Below, one piece after another: positions 8,488 through 18,400 of a stretch of DNA of 41,765 nucleotides. Below the pieces are notes generated by a model. The model saw only the letters and a list, made by a program, of their open reading frames with translations, was not told the DNA's origin and did no database searches. Origin of the DNA: Kiritimatiellia bacterium (GTDB lineage Bacteria; Verrucomicrobiota; Kiritimatiellia; UBA8416; JADHWI01); NCBI GenBank assembly GCA_030744755.1, contig JASLPY010000047.1, forward strand, positions 1 through 41,765. The letters are read 5' to 3'. The translations under genes were made by a program, and so were the position numbers. Position 1 is the stretch's first letter. Every line of letters begins with the position of its first letter.

Positions 8488-9399
8488 TTATTTCCGGTTC
8501 TTGAGGGACTGCGCGAACAGCCATTCCATAAGGCCTTCCTGGTTCCAGGCCTTGGCGGCAGACTGACCGTGGTTTGCTCCTTCGATATTCGTGATCCTGA
8601 CCACCTTGGACCCCAGTTCATCGACAAACTTCTTCTTAACCGCATTGGCGGTTCCGGCGCGGGACCGGTCGCCGGTTCCGACGATGGCCCAGATCGGAAG
8701 ATTTATCATTTTTTCGGCGTCATCCAGGTTGGCTTTCCAGGCGACCGGGACTATCGCGGCAAGACGGTCGGGTGAATGCCTCGCCCAGTTCCAGGTCCCC
8801 AGTCCGCCCAGGCTGTAGCCGCAACAGTAAATGCGGTCTTTATCAATATCATCATTTGTGCTCAGCAGGTGGTCGACCGCCTTGTTCAGGGCTTCAGGGT
8901 TCCAGTGACTGCGGCTGTGCGGGACCATGATCTTCGCCACGTACTTGCTGTTGGCAGGCGTCATGGTCCACCGGACATCCCTGTTCTCTTGAAAGGACCT
9001 GACGTCACTCTTTTTGGTTCCTCCCGCGCCGTGCAGAAGAACGATCAGCGGGATCTTGCCTTCGGGCTGTTCTATCGGCTTGTAGAACAGCGCCTCCTTG
9101 TTCATATTCGAATCAACATCCTGGACTTCCTTCGGAAATGTAATTACTTCCATGCGGTATCTTTCCGGCTTGCCGGATTCGGCCCGCTTTTTCGCGGCCT
9201 CAAGCCGGGATGCGAGTATTTCTTCTTCGCTCATCTTGCCGTCACCATTGGTGTCGATCTTCTTCAGCATCTTCGCCCTCATCGCGGCTTGTTCGGGAGT
9301 GGCGGGAGTGTTGCCGCCGCCTCGCCGGCGCCTTGCTTCCCCAACCTGGACGGACAACAGAATCGCGAAGGTAATGATTATTGTGGTATTGATTCTCAT
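8488..9399 (-). CDS. Secreted alpha/beta hydrolase with an N-terminal EF-hand
   Basis: 303 residues. A signal peptide (1-22) is followed by an arginine/glycine-rich stretch and one EF-hand-like loop at 49-60 (DTNGDGKMSEEE), so calcium may stabilise the protein. The hydrolase domain runs from about 85 to the end: LLHGAGG oxyanion region at 121-127, GYSLG nucleophile elbow with S196, likely acid D244 (GTGD) and base H277 (GANHG). This matches the PHB-depolymerase/feruloyl-esterase-like group used to remove acyl groups from polysaccharides. The Shine-Dalgarno is weak (AAGAAG). The leader peptide is nearly identical to that of the next gene upstream (9464-10255), but the mature domains are much less similar. 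The natural ester is unknown. Confidence 0.85.
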   Translation of the reverse strand: MRINTTIIITFAILLSVQVGEARRRRGGGNTPATPEQAAMRAKMLKKIDTNGDGKMSEEEILASRLEAAKKRAESGKPERYRMEVITFPKEVQDVDSNMNKEALFYKPIEQPEGKIPLIVLLHGAGGTKKSDVRSFQENRDVRWTMTPANSKYVAKIMVPHSRSHWNPEALNKAVDHLLSTNDDIDKDRIYCCGYSLGGLGTWNWARHSPDRLAAIVPVAWKANLDDAEKMINLPIWAIVGTGDRSRAGTANAVKKKFVDELGSKVVRITNIEGANHGQSAAKAWNQEGLMEWLFAQSLKNRK

Positions 9400-9463
9400 A
9401 GTTTTCTTCTTATGTGTTAGTTGAGATTGATGTCAGTTTCTTGAAGTTAAGCCCGGACACCTC

Positions 9464-10255
9464 TCAACGTGTTTGTGCAAAGAGCCATTTCAGGAACACG
9501 GGTTCCGGGTCACAGGCTTTGCTGCTGAGTTGAGTCGTTCCGTCATCTGCAGAAACGACAAACTTACCGGATACAGAATGCTTCTCCCCTTTCCAGATCG
9601 TAAACTTCATTTTCCCGCCAATCTTCTTCATCTCATCGAACACTTTCTGGTCTTTCGCAAGCGGACATACCCCGTCTTTCTCGCCATGGAAGGCCCATAT
9701 GGGGACGTCCTTGATCAGGGAAACATCAATGAAGCTCTCGCCCCTGCGGAGCCCGCTTCCGGCTGAGGGAGCTGCCGCCGCGAAATACCCGGGGTCCATC
9801 TGGATGAGCCGATAGGTGCCCTCACCTCCCATGGAATGGCCGAGGATGTATATCATCTTCATGTCGACGGACTCCAGCCCCCTGATGATTTCTTTGCAGT
9901 TATCCAGATGCTCTTTGTTCCACATGCCTTCCGCCTGTGGGGCAACCAGGTAGCAAGGGTAGTCGGTACGGACTTTCGTGTCAGCGAGCTGAAAGTTCCA
10001 GTCCTTGAGCTGTTTTCTGTTATCATTTCCCTTGCCCCCGGCACCATGCAGAGAAAGGATCACAGGATATTTCTTCTTCGAATCAAAGTTGATGGGCGAC
10101 ATCAAGCGGTACGGCATACCTTTGTACGTGTGCGGCTTGTACGCGTCCAATGAACCTTGTTGTGCTGCCTGCCTACCTCTCCCACGCTGTGCTACTCCAA
10201 CCTGGACGGAAAGCAGGACCGCGAGAGTTATGACCAGTATGGTGTTGATTCGCAT
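9464..10255 (-). CDS. Secreted alpha/beta hydrolase
   Basis: 263 residues, signal peptide 1-22 (MRINT leader, cleavage near VAQ), then a complete hydrolase fold. LSLHGAGGKG at 67-76 supplies the oxyanion hole, GHSMG carries nucleophile S141, GEKDG gives D194, and EKHSV gives H226. No EF-hand is present, unlike its neighbour at 8488. A good AAGGAG site lies before the ATG. Only 64 bp separate it from the downstream hydrolase, so the two are likely co-transcribed. The gap of about 155 bp to the plus-strand gene at 10411 should hold divergent promoters, though I see no clear sigma-70 boxes. Predicted to be a glycan or phenolic esterase, or a small peptidase-like hydrolase. Confidence 0.85.
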   Translation of the reverse strand: MRINTILVITLAVLLSVQVGVAQRGRGRQAAQQGSLDAYKPHTYKGMPYRLMSPINFDSKKKYPVILSLHGAGGKGNDNRKQLKDWNFQLADTKVRTDYPCYLVAPQAEGMWNKEHLDNCKEIIRGLESVDMKMIYILGHSMGGEGTYRLIQMDPGYFAAAAPSAGSGLRRGESFIDVSLIKDVPIWAFHGEKDGVCPLAKDQKVFDEMKKIGGKMKFTIWKGEKHSVSGKFVVSADDGTTQLSSKACDPEPVFLKWLFAQTR

Positions 10256-10410
10256 GGTGTTCTCCTTTTACGATCGTCATCCATGATACCAGATTAGCTG
10301 AAATGGGCCACTGTGGAAAATGCTCCATCCCTAGTCTTCTTGATGACGGAACTCGTCCCTGTTACGTTCCTGTCGAAACCAAACATTGCGTTAGCAGCAA
10401 GAGGATCAAC

Positions 10411-13314
10411 ATGAAGAGATCACTATTCGCGTTTATGGTGCTTTTTGTATGGCAGGGGGTACAGGCCGCCGGACCGGGATCGAGCGGTGTATGGAAGAGC
10501 AAGGCTTCGGACGTGATCGTGAAAGAGGATTTCGAGAGTGCTGACAGGGCCGGGCTTCCCCAGGGATACCAGCTCCGGAAGGACCCGGACAAAGATCGCT
10601 CCCAGGTGCTCTTCGGCGAGGTCACGAAGGAGAACCAGGCGCTGAAATACCTGGTTCCTTTTGAGAAGATGGGGAAACGCAAGCTGTCGCTCTCGTTCTT
10701 TGCGCGGAGTCCGGATCGCTGCCGTTGCGCTCTGTGGGTATCGCAAGAGGGGCAGAAACGCCGTCTCATCGAGTATGTGGCGAAACTGCCAGGGCGATGG
10801 GAGGAATTCGAAATGAATTTCACTGTTCCGACGGATGCCCCGGGGACGGTTGAAATCGTCCTCCCGTCTTCTTTCGGCGCGCCCCCGGGCAAGGCCTTTC
10901 TGGATGATCTCGAGCTGCAGGCAGCAGAGGACTCGGGCCCATGGCTTGCGCACCAGGAGGACTTTCCGGCGATGTGCTTAGACGGTGAGGGCGGGCTGTG
11001 GCTCGCGGTAACCGCGCGGCCGGACCTGAGACCGCAGTTGACGCTGTACCGGATAGACGGACCACGTCGCTCCGAGGTCCTTGTATTCAGGCCGGAAGGT
11101 CTCACTGGCATCGGTGCCCCGGACATCGCGCCCTGGTCCAAAGGCTGTGTGGTCACGGTCCCGGTCGAGCGCAAGGGCGTCTGGGAGGTGGCCTGTCTCT
11201 TTATCGATCGGGGAAACAGGCGTCCGCAGGCGATTCATTATCTCAACGGTGGCGGACGCGTTAATATACAGGCAGCCCTTGACGTACGAGGGGACACGGC
11301 CGTGGTGGTCTGGCAATCCAACAAGACGTTTCCCCGCCGGGTCTGTACCGCGGCGGTCGCGCCGGAAAGGGCAGGGGAGCCGCATCTGCTCAGTGCCGTG
11401 GGCATGCCGGCCAACAACCCTGACGTCGTCTTCGTGGATCATGCCACCGCGTTCGCGGCATGGGACAGTTTCGATGGGGACAGCGTGAATATCTATGGGT
11501 GTTATCGTCGTAACGGCTCCTGGGGCGAGCCGAAGCGGATGACCTCTGACCCCCGGATGGAGCGCCATGTACATTTGGCGGCCCGGGAAGGGGCGCTGTG
11601 GATGGCCTGGCAGGCGCATGCATTCAAGAACCACTTGATCAACAACGTGTTCGAACAACGGGTCTGTGCTGCCAGGGTGTCGCAGCAGGGGCTGAAAATG
11701 GCCCCGGGGCTCTTCGAGAGTATCTCTCCTCCCGAAAAGCGCTGTCTGCGGCCCTTTCTGGCCTTCACCGGGGATGGTGACGTTATTCTATCGCTGCGCG
11801 AATCGCTGGGGGCCCACACCGGTTGGCGTGCATTGGCCTGGAACCTGAGCAGCGGACCTGCCCGCGGGCCCCTGGTATTGTGGCAGGAACCGGGACGCTG
11901 GCGCCCCGTGGCCATGGCCCTGCACAAAGGTCGACTCGCGGCCGCCTGTCAGCGGGACAACCTGCCGTCCAACTGGGGCATCGACACCGGGCTGGCGCCG
12001 GATTGGAGGTGCGAAGTGGCTGTCGTGGAAGTGCCGTCGAGAGCCGCAGGTGCCGCGGCAGCGAAGCTCATACCGTTAGCCATGCCCGCAACGGACTTCT
12101 CTCTTCCGGCTCACATCGAGAAGTTCAGCGCGAAGCTGCCGCGTGCCACAAGAATGCACAACGGAAAGAAACTCACCCTCTTCTGGGGCGATATGCACGA
12201 GCACTCCGACCTTTCTGTCTGCCAGCGTGCCGCCAACCCTCCCGTGGACGATCTGTGGGCAAACCAACGGGACATCGAGTTTCTGGACTTCACCGCGATC
12301 ACGGACCACGGGTATAACCTGGACCATCCTCAATGGCAGTATTCGGCCGAACGTGTCCGCGCTCATTTCGATGCGGAGCGCTTCATCTCCCTACTGGCGG
12401 AGGAATGGACGTCCGACCACGTGCAGTACGAACCGAAGCGCTCCGTAAGGCGCTACGGCCACCATAACCTGGTCTTTCTGGACACCTCCTTCCCCAAGTT
12501 CTACGACTCCCGCGACAATCCATTCCCCACACCCAGACAGGTATGGGACGACATCGGGGATGCCGAATTCATTTCGATTCCGCACCAGCTGGCGGACACC
12601 GGGAACAGCCCCACCGACTGGACGTACCACGACGAGCATCACCAGCCGCTGGCGGAGATATTTCAGCAGCGTGAGAGCTACGAGTATTACGGCGCCCCGC
12701 GCCAATCCAGATCCGCCACTCCGTTCAAAGGCCACTACCTTCAGGACGCCTGGGCCCTGGGCCTTGTCATAGGCGTTATCGCCAGTCCGGACCACGGGGG
12801 CAGCAAAGGAAACGCCGCCGTGTGGGCGGAGGAACCGACGAGGGAAAGCCTGTTCAAGGCGTTCCATGCGCGCAACACCTTTGGAACGAGTGGTGCCAAG
12901 ATGAACCTGTGGGTCAGCTCCGGGGACGTGATGATGGGCGACAAGACGGTGCGGCGCCAGGACAGTATCCCGTTCACCATCAGCGCCTCGGCCGACCGTC
13001 CCATCAGCAAAGTGATCATCCTACGCAACAACAGCGAGGTTTTCACGGCGACCCCGCGGAAGAAGGAAGTGGAAGTCAACTGGACAGACACCTCGCCCCC
13101 TAAGGACACGACCCTATGGTACTACGTGCGCATTCACCGTGATGACGAGGAGCTCGCGTGGTCATCTCCCATCTGGTTCTTCACGGATGAAGAGGAGATG
13201 CGGCGAACCGTCCAGCAGGCACGTGAACTCCCGCAGTTGCATCCCCATGGCCCCCCGGCCGCAGATCCCGGGCCGAGTGTCAACTGGCGCAAGAAGTTAA
13301 AGCGTGGGCATTAG
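10411..13314 (+). CDS. DUF3604 (PHP-like) secreted protein
   Basis: Start taken at ATG 10411, where AAGAGG precedes and a signal peptide (MKRSLFAF..., cleavage near QAA) begins; the frame extends 36 codons further upstream without leader character. The product is 967 residues. Residues about 30-170 look like a jelly-roll binding module and about 175-560 like irregular beta-propeller sequence. From about 590 there is a DUF3604 domain: WGDMHEHSD with H596 and H598 as the HxH metal motif of PHP-type phosphoesterases, then AITDHG, SIPHQL and ASPDHGG further on. DUF3604 proteins are abundant beside sulfatases and glycosidases in PVC genomes, but no reaction is established for them. Location is periplasmic or extracellular. 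Confidence 0.8.
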   Translation: MKRSLFAFMVLFVWQGVQAAGPGSSGVWKSKASDVIVKEDFESADRAGLPQGYQLRKDPDKDRSQVLFGEVTKENQALKYLVPFEKMGKRKLSLSFFARSPDRCRCALWVSQEGQKRRLIEYVAKLPGRWEEFEMNFTVPTDAPGTVEIVLPSSFGAPPGKAFLDDLELQAAEDSGPWLAHQEDFPAMCLDGEGGLWLAVTARPDLRPQLTLYRIDGPRRSEVLVFRPEGLTGIGAPDIAPWSKGCVVTVPVERKGVWEVACLFIDRGNRRPQAIHYLNGGGRVNIQAALDVRGDTAVVVWQSNKTFPRRVCTAAVAPERAGEPHLLSAVGMPANNPDVVFVDHATAFAAWDSFDGDSVNIYGCYRRNGSWGEPKRMTSDPRMERHVHLAAREGALWMAWQAHAFKNHLINNVFEQRVCAARVSQQGLKMAPGLFESISPPEKRCLRPFLAFTGDGDVILSLRESLGAHTGWRALAWNLSSGPARGPLVLWQEPGRWRPVAMALHKGRLAAACQRDNLPSNWGIDTGLAPDWRCEVAVVEVPSRAAGAAAAKLIPLAMPATDFSLPAHIEKFSAKLPRATRMHNGKKLTLFWGDMHEHSDLSVCQRAANPPVDDLWANQRDIEFLDFTAITDHGYNLDHPQWQYSAERVRAHFDAERFISLLAEEWTSDHVQYEPKRSVRRYGHHNLVFLDTSFPKFYDSRDNPFPTPRQVWDDIGDAEFISIPHQLADTGNSPTDWTYHDEHHQPLAEIFQQRESYEYYGAPRQSRSATPFKGHYLQDAWALGLVIGVIASPDHGGSKGNAAVWAEEPTRESLFKAFHARNTFGTSGAKMNLWVSSGDVMMGDKTVRRQDSIPFTISASADRPISKVIILRNNSEVFTATPRKKEVEVNWTDTSPPKDTTLWYYVRIHRDDEELAWSSPIWFFTDEEEMRRTVQQARELPQLHPHGPPAADPGPSVNWRKKLKRGH

Positions 13315-13624
13315 GTGTAGGTAGTCAGGCATGTCTGCCTTCAGAGACCTGTCCGTCGCTACGGCCTCATCTGCCATTGGGCGGAGATGGCTTCGCATTG
13401 AATGCCGGCGCTATCTGCGTGCACGAAGAGAAAGTTCGTTACAGCTCAAATAGAGCCTGATTTTTTCATTCTAAGCCCCCAGGGACGTGCAGATATAGAC
13501 GTAAGGCATTCTCGTCAAGAGAGTTATCGTGTCGAATGCACGTTGGACTTGGCGTCGTAACCATCAGCAAGGGTAACCGACAGAAGGTGTTGAGTTTTGG
13601 TGATCTTTAAGGAGAAATGAAGCA
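13315..13624. other. 310-bp gap upstream of the first sulfatase
   Basis: No open frame with coding character. A small hairpin lies at 13327-13340 (AGGCA/TGCCT), and an imperfect inverted repeat near 13369-13393 pairs CATCT with AGATG. The sulfatase ribosome-binding site (AAGGAG) is at about 13609. I could not identify a convincing promoter. Confidence 0.4.
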
Positions 13625-15166
13625 ATGAACAGTATGATGAACAAGGCAGTCCTTTCATTCGTCTTTTCCGCAATCTTCGTCTCTAACACTCTGGCAGCGG
13701 CCCCTGTCGAAGGCGATATAGAGCGTCCCAATATCATCCTGCTGATGGGAGACGACCACGGGTGGGAGGAAACCGGTTACAACGGTCACCCGGATCTGAA
13801 AACTCCCGTGCTCGATGATATGGCCGCGACCGGTCTTCGATTCGATCGTTTCTACGCCGCCCATCCCTCCTGCTCGCCGACGCGCGGGAGCGTGCTCACC
13901 GGACGTCACCCGAACCGCTACGGTACCTTCTATCCCGGCTATTCCTTGCGGCCCGAGGAAATCACCATCGGTCATCTCCTCGGAAAAGCCGGGTACCTCC
14001 GCGGGCATTTCGGAAAATGGCACGTTGGCACTGTCAAGTCGGGCTCTCCGACCAACCCGGGCGCGATGGGGTTCGATCAGTGGGTTTCTCACGACAACTT
14101 CTTTGAACTCGATCCCCCCCTTTCACGCAACGGCGGTCCGCCCACGATCCACAAAGGCGAGAGCTCGAGCGTCGTCATCGGTGAGACCTTACGTTTCATC
14201 AAGAGGGCCAGAACCCAGAAAAAGCCATTTCTCGCCGTAGTCTGGTTCGGTTCCCCTCACGAACCTTATAGTGGCTTGCCGGAAGACCTCGCCCTCTATG
14301 ACGATCTCCCTGTTAAATATGCCGATCGCGCCCCCGTGTCCCTGACCTCCAACGAAACGGGCCGAAGGGTCAAGCGTCCTCTCGGGGAGGTGTTGCGCGA
14401 GCGCTACGCCGAGATTACCGCGATGGACCGTGCCATCGGTACGCTTCGGGATTATCTTAAAGGCGAGGGCCTCCGTGACAACACGCTCGTTTGGTATTGC
14501 GGAGATAACGGCACGCCGTTCAACAGCGTGCTTGCCTCGCCCCTGCGCGGCTGGAAGGGGCAAGTCTACGAAGGAGGGACTCGCGTGCCTGCCGTGATCG
14601 AATGGCCCGCTCGTATCCCGGTTCCACGTGCCAGCAAAATCAACGCCGTCACCAGCGACATGCTCCCAACGCTCTGCGCGCTCGCCGACGTGTCTGCCCC
14701 TAACGACCGTCCTCTCGACGGGATCAATCTCGTGCCGCTTTTCGACGGAAAGCTTGACGAGCGGCCGTCCCCCATCTTCTTCTGGGGATTCAAATCAAGG
14801 AAGGGACTCAAGTCCGACCCGAAACCATGGATCGATCCGAAGTGGCAGGAGGGGACAACGCCGCTCGTGAAATTCCTGGGCGGGATCAGGACCAGGAACT
14901 TCCAGAACTACCATCACCCGGATATCATCGAGTCCGATTACAACGGTGCCCGCGTCATGCTCGGTAACCGCCACAAACTCGTCATTCACGATGGAAAGGT
15001 CGATGGTGACCCGAATGTGGAGCTCTTCGACCTACGCGCCGATCCCGCCGAAAAGACGAACCTTGCCGAGAGAGAACCGGCAATAGTCAAGACGATGCAA
15101 ACACAACTCCGCACCTGGCAGCAATCCGTGCTCAAGAGCCTGACTGGAGCAGATTACGGCAAGTAG
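13625..15166 (+). CDS. Sulfatase (arylsulfatase A-like, FGly type)
   Basis: 513 residues with a signal peptide (1-25) after an AAGGAG site. It hydrolyses sulfate esters, most likely on a polysaccharide. PNIILLMGDDHG gives metal ligands D43 and D44. The CSPTR motif at 83-87 is the CxPxR signature whose cysteine 83 is converted to formylglycine, here by an anaerobic or FGE maturase not encoded in this window. GKWHVG and YCGDNG supply further active-site residues, and the C-terminal ELFDLRADPAEKTNLA segment is the usual sulfatase end. Length is typical. No binding module is attached, unlike the second sulfatase at 23101. The sugar and sulfate position cannot be read from the sequence. Confidence 0.95.
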   Translation: MNSMMNKAVLSFVFSAIFVSNTLAAAPVEGDIERPNIILLMGDDHGWEETGYNGHPDLKTPVLDDMAATGLRFDRFYAAHPSCSPTRGSVLTGRHPNRYGTFYPGYSLRPEEITIGHLLGKAGYLRGHFGKWHVGTVKSGSPTNPGAMGFDQWVSHDNFFELDPPLSRNGGPPTIHKGESSSVVIGETLRFIKRARTQKKPFLAVVWFGSPHEPYSGLPEDLALYDDLPVKYADRAPVSLTSNETGRRVKRPLGEVLRERYAEITAMDRAIGTLRDYLKGEGLRDNTLVWYCGDNGTPFNSVLASPLRGWKGQVYEGGTRVPAVIEWPARIPVPRASKINAVTSDMLPTLCALADVSAPNDRPLDGINLVPLFDGKLDERPSPIFFWGFKSRKGLKSDPKPWIDPKWQEGTTPLVKFLGGIRTRNFQNYHHPDIIESDYNGARVMLGNRHKLVIHDGKVDGDPNVELFDLRADPAEKTNLAEREPAIVKTMQTQLRTWQQSVLKSLTGADYGK

Positions 15167-15457
15167 GCCGAGGACCCGGCGCACAATATCGGTGATTTCA
15201 TTCGTTTTCTGGAGTCTATCATTCTCTCCCACGCTCTGCAGCTCAACGTTTCAGAATGCACGGCAGCGAACGTAACGCCGCGTGTGGGAGTCGCTTGGGA
15301 GTGAACGGGATGTTTCGTCTCTATCATCAAGTGATAGCTCTGTGCTACAGATGTATCTCGTGTGCTATTGCAGGGAGCAGATAAGCAGAGTACTCTGGAT
15401 AAAGTGCTTCGTGCCTTTGACACGGGGTGCCGAGAAAGAACCAGAATAGGGGAAGAA
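15167..15457. other. Gap with imperfect inverted repeats before the second PQQ gene
   Basis: CTCCCACGC at 15226-15234 is complementary, with a two-base insertion, to GCGTGTGGGAG at 15280-15290, bounding about 65 bp that could be a decayed small mobile element. A 6-bp hairpin (CTATCA/TGATAG) lies near 15330. No protein-coding sequence is convincing. The downstream gene's ribosome-binding site, AGGGGAA, ends near 15454. Confidence 0.35.
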
Positions 15458-18400
15458 ATGAAGAATGCTGTATCCTGTATCATGTTGTTTGTTCTCACGT
15501 TCGTGGCTGTGCAGGCCATGGCGGATAGATCAGGTGAAACTCTTGAATCGTCGGGTGTCAAGGGTGGGCTGATTGTCGTCGTCGGCTGTGACGATCCTGA
15601 ACTCGTAGCCGGTCTGTGTGGCGACGCCTACGTTGTACATGCACTGGACAAGGACGCCCAAAAAGTAACAAAAGCACGCGAAGTTATTCGGGCAAAAGGG
15701 CTTTACGGAAGGGCGTCAGCCGTGGAGTGGGGCGGTGAGGCTCTGCCGTATGTGGACAATCTTGCGAACCTGATTGTAATACCGAATAGTGAATATCGAA
15801 TATCGAATATCGAAGTGATGAGGGTTCTGGTGCCGGGTGGGGTGGCGATTGTTGACGGAAAAAGGACTGTTAAACCATGGCCTAAGGAGATTGACGACTG
15901 GCCGCAGTACTTGAACAAGGCGGATAACAATGCAGTGGCGATGGACTCAGTAGTCGGACCGCCTACGAGGATCCAGTGGCGGGATAATCCCAGGTGGAGC
16001 CGATCGCACATGGGAATATCTACGATTGTAAGTGTTGTAACCGCTAACGGACGCATGTTCTCCATCGAGGACAGGGCCCTTCCGGACAACCCGTTCCTGC
16101 CGGGCCGGTTCATGTATGTTGCTCGTGATGCATTCAACGGCCTTACACTCTGGACCCGTAAGATCGAGCGATGGGATTCCGTTGAAGTCTACATCAAGAG
16201 CCTGCCGACCCAACAGCAGAGGCGCATGGTGGCGACTGATGATATCCTCTATTGCACGCCGGTGCTGGAAGGGCCGCTTGCGGCACTTGACGCCGCTACG
16301 GGTGAGTTGATCAAGACTTACAAAAGCCTGTCTCGCGTACAGGAAGTGGCATACGATCAGGGCATTCTCTTCGCGAATGTTGGAGAGCGCTTCAATGCTG
16401 CTGCTTACAATCAAACCAACAAAAAGGGGAAAGGCGGCGGAACCCCGGGTGAGCCCTTTAATGGCAGCGGTTTTTCCAGAGGTTATGCGCCACGGACTGT
16501 GGATAAGAAGATATCGGACAGTTACATCGTTGCGATCGATCCTGAGAGCGGCAAGGAGCTGTGGAGAACAGGCAGCCTTAAGAACTACACTGGTGCGTCA
16601 TTTGCGGTCAAAGGAGGTCATGCGGTCTACCAGACGAGTGAAGGACTCTTCTGTATCAATCCCAAGACCGGCAAAAAGATCTGGAGCGCAGAGTCCGCTG
16701 TCTCGAACCCCGCAGGACACGATTCCAAAACGCCCGGCACTATGCCCAACACGGTCATTATCACGTCTGAATATGCTTTCGCTTTAACTGGGAAGGGGGT
16801 GAATGCCTATTCCCTCAAGGACGGCAAAGTCCTGTGGACAGGCGCTGCAGGCGGCAATTACCAGGCTTCACCGGACCTGTACTATGTTGACGGAGTCGTT
16901 TGGGGTGGAAACTCAGGACGTGATGCCGCAACCGGTCAGCTAGTCAAATCATTCAAACAGCAGATGACCGGACCCATGGGCCACGACCGCTGTTATCGGA
17001 ACTTTGTCACCAGGAAATATTACATCAACAGCAAGACCGGCGGTGCTGACTTTATTGACTTGGAAACCGGCAAGGAGTACCCGAACCATTGGACTCGCGG
17101 CACCTGCGGCACGGGGGTTCTGCCCGCAAACGGCCTCCTCTACAGCACCCCGTACTCATGCACCTGCAGTATAGGGGATATGATTCCGGGAATGAACGCA
17201 TACAGCAGTGATGTCGACTTGCTCAAGACGCGTGACTCCAATGTGATTAAACGTGAGATCCGGCTTGAAAAAGGGCCCGCTTATGGCCAGAAGTCAGAGG
17301 TCAGAAATCAGAAGCCAGGGGAGGATTGGCCGACCTATCGGGCGAACAATTTCCGCGGCGGTATGGCCGACAGTGAGGTCCCCGCGCAGCTCAAAATCAA
17401 GTGGAAAGCCAGGCTGCCCGGGAACCCATCGGCTTCGACCATAGCCGGCGGAAAGGTATACGTGTGTGTGCCTGATACCCACACACTCTATGCCCTGGAC
17501 AAAACCAGCGGAAAGACGGTGTGGACATTTGTCGCAGAAGGACGAATCGACTCCCCACCAACATATCACAAGGGAATGGTGCTGTTTGGATCTCGTGACG
17601 GCTGGTTGTATTCTCTGAGAGCTTCAGACGGCGAGCTTGCGTGGCGATTCAAAGATCTTCCTGACAGGCTGATCGCTGCCTATGGTCAACTGGAGTCAGC
17701 ATGGCCGATATCCGGGGCTGTCCTGGTGGAGGATGACAGAGTTTACGCTTCCGCTGGACGTTCCACATACCTTGATGGCGGCATTTTTCTCTATTGCCTG
17801 GACCCCGTCACCGGCAAGCTTCTGAACAGCCGGTCAGCGCACGGGCCGTTTGAGAAAGGATCCGGGTTTCCCATTGCCGTCAAATCCACCGGTATAGCGG
17901 GAGGAGGCAGAAGAAAAGGGAAGAAGGGAGTCAAGAAAGAGGCACCAACTATGCCCGGCTTCAGGAACGGTATTCTGGTGTCGGATGGAACGGGCATCTA
18001 CATTCGACATGCAGCCTTTGATAAAGAGCTGGCAGACAGGCAAACAACTGACAAACGCATCATGCCCCTCGGCGGATTCATCGACCGCAGACAACAACAC
18101 CGCACCGATTTCATATTCAGTAATAGATTCCAATGGTGGAATAACAGCGGCGGCGGCGATATCATGATCAGTGACGGTAAGGAGTTCTTCGCTGTTGCAG
18201 GTTTTGGGGCCGGCGGCAATCACTCATATTTTGACCCCCGGACAAGATCGTATACTCTCAGGGGAAGCGGCTTGAACCTTGCATTACCTATCAATGGCCG
18301 TGCGCTGGCCAAGGCTGGTGACGTGATCTTTGTTGCCGGCGAACCGATGAAATTCAAAGCTCCCACCTGGCGGGATTACGAAGCAGCTTACTCGGGAGAA

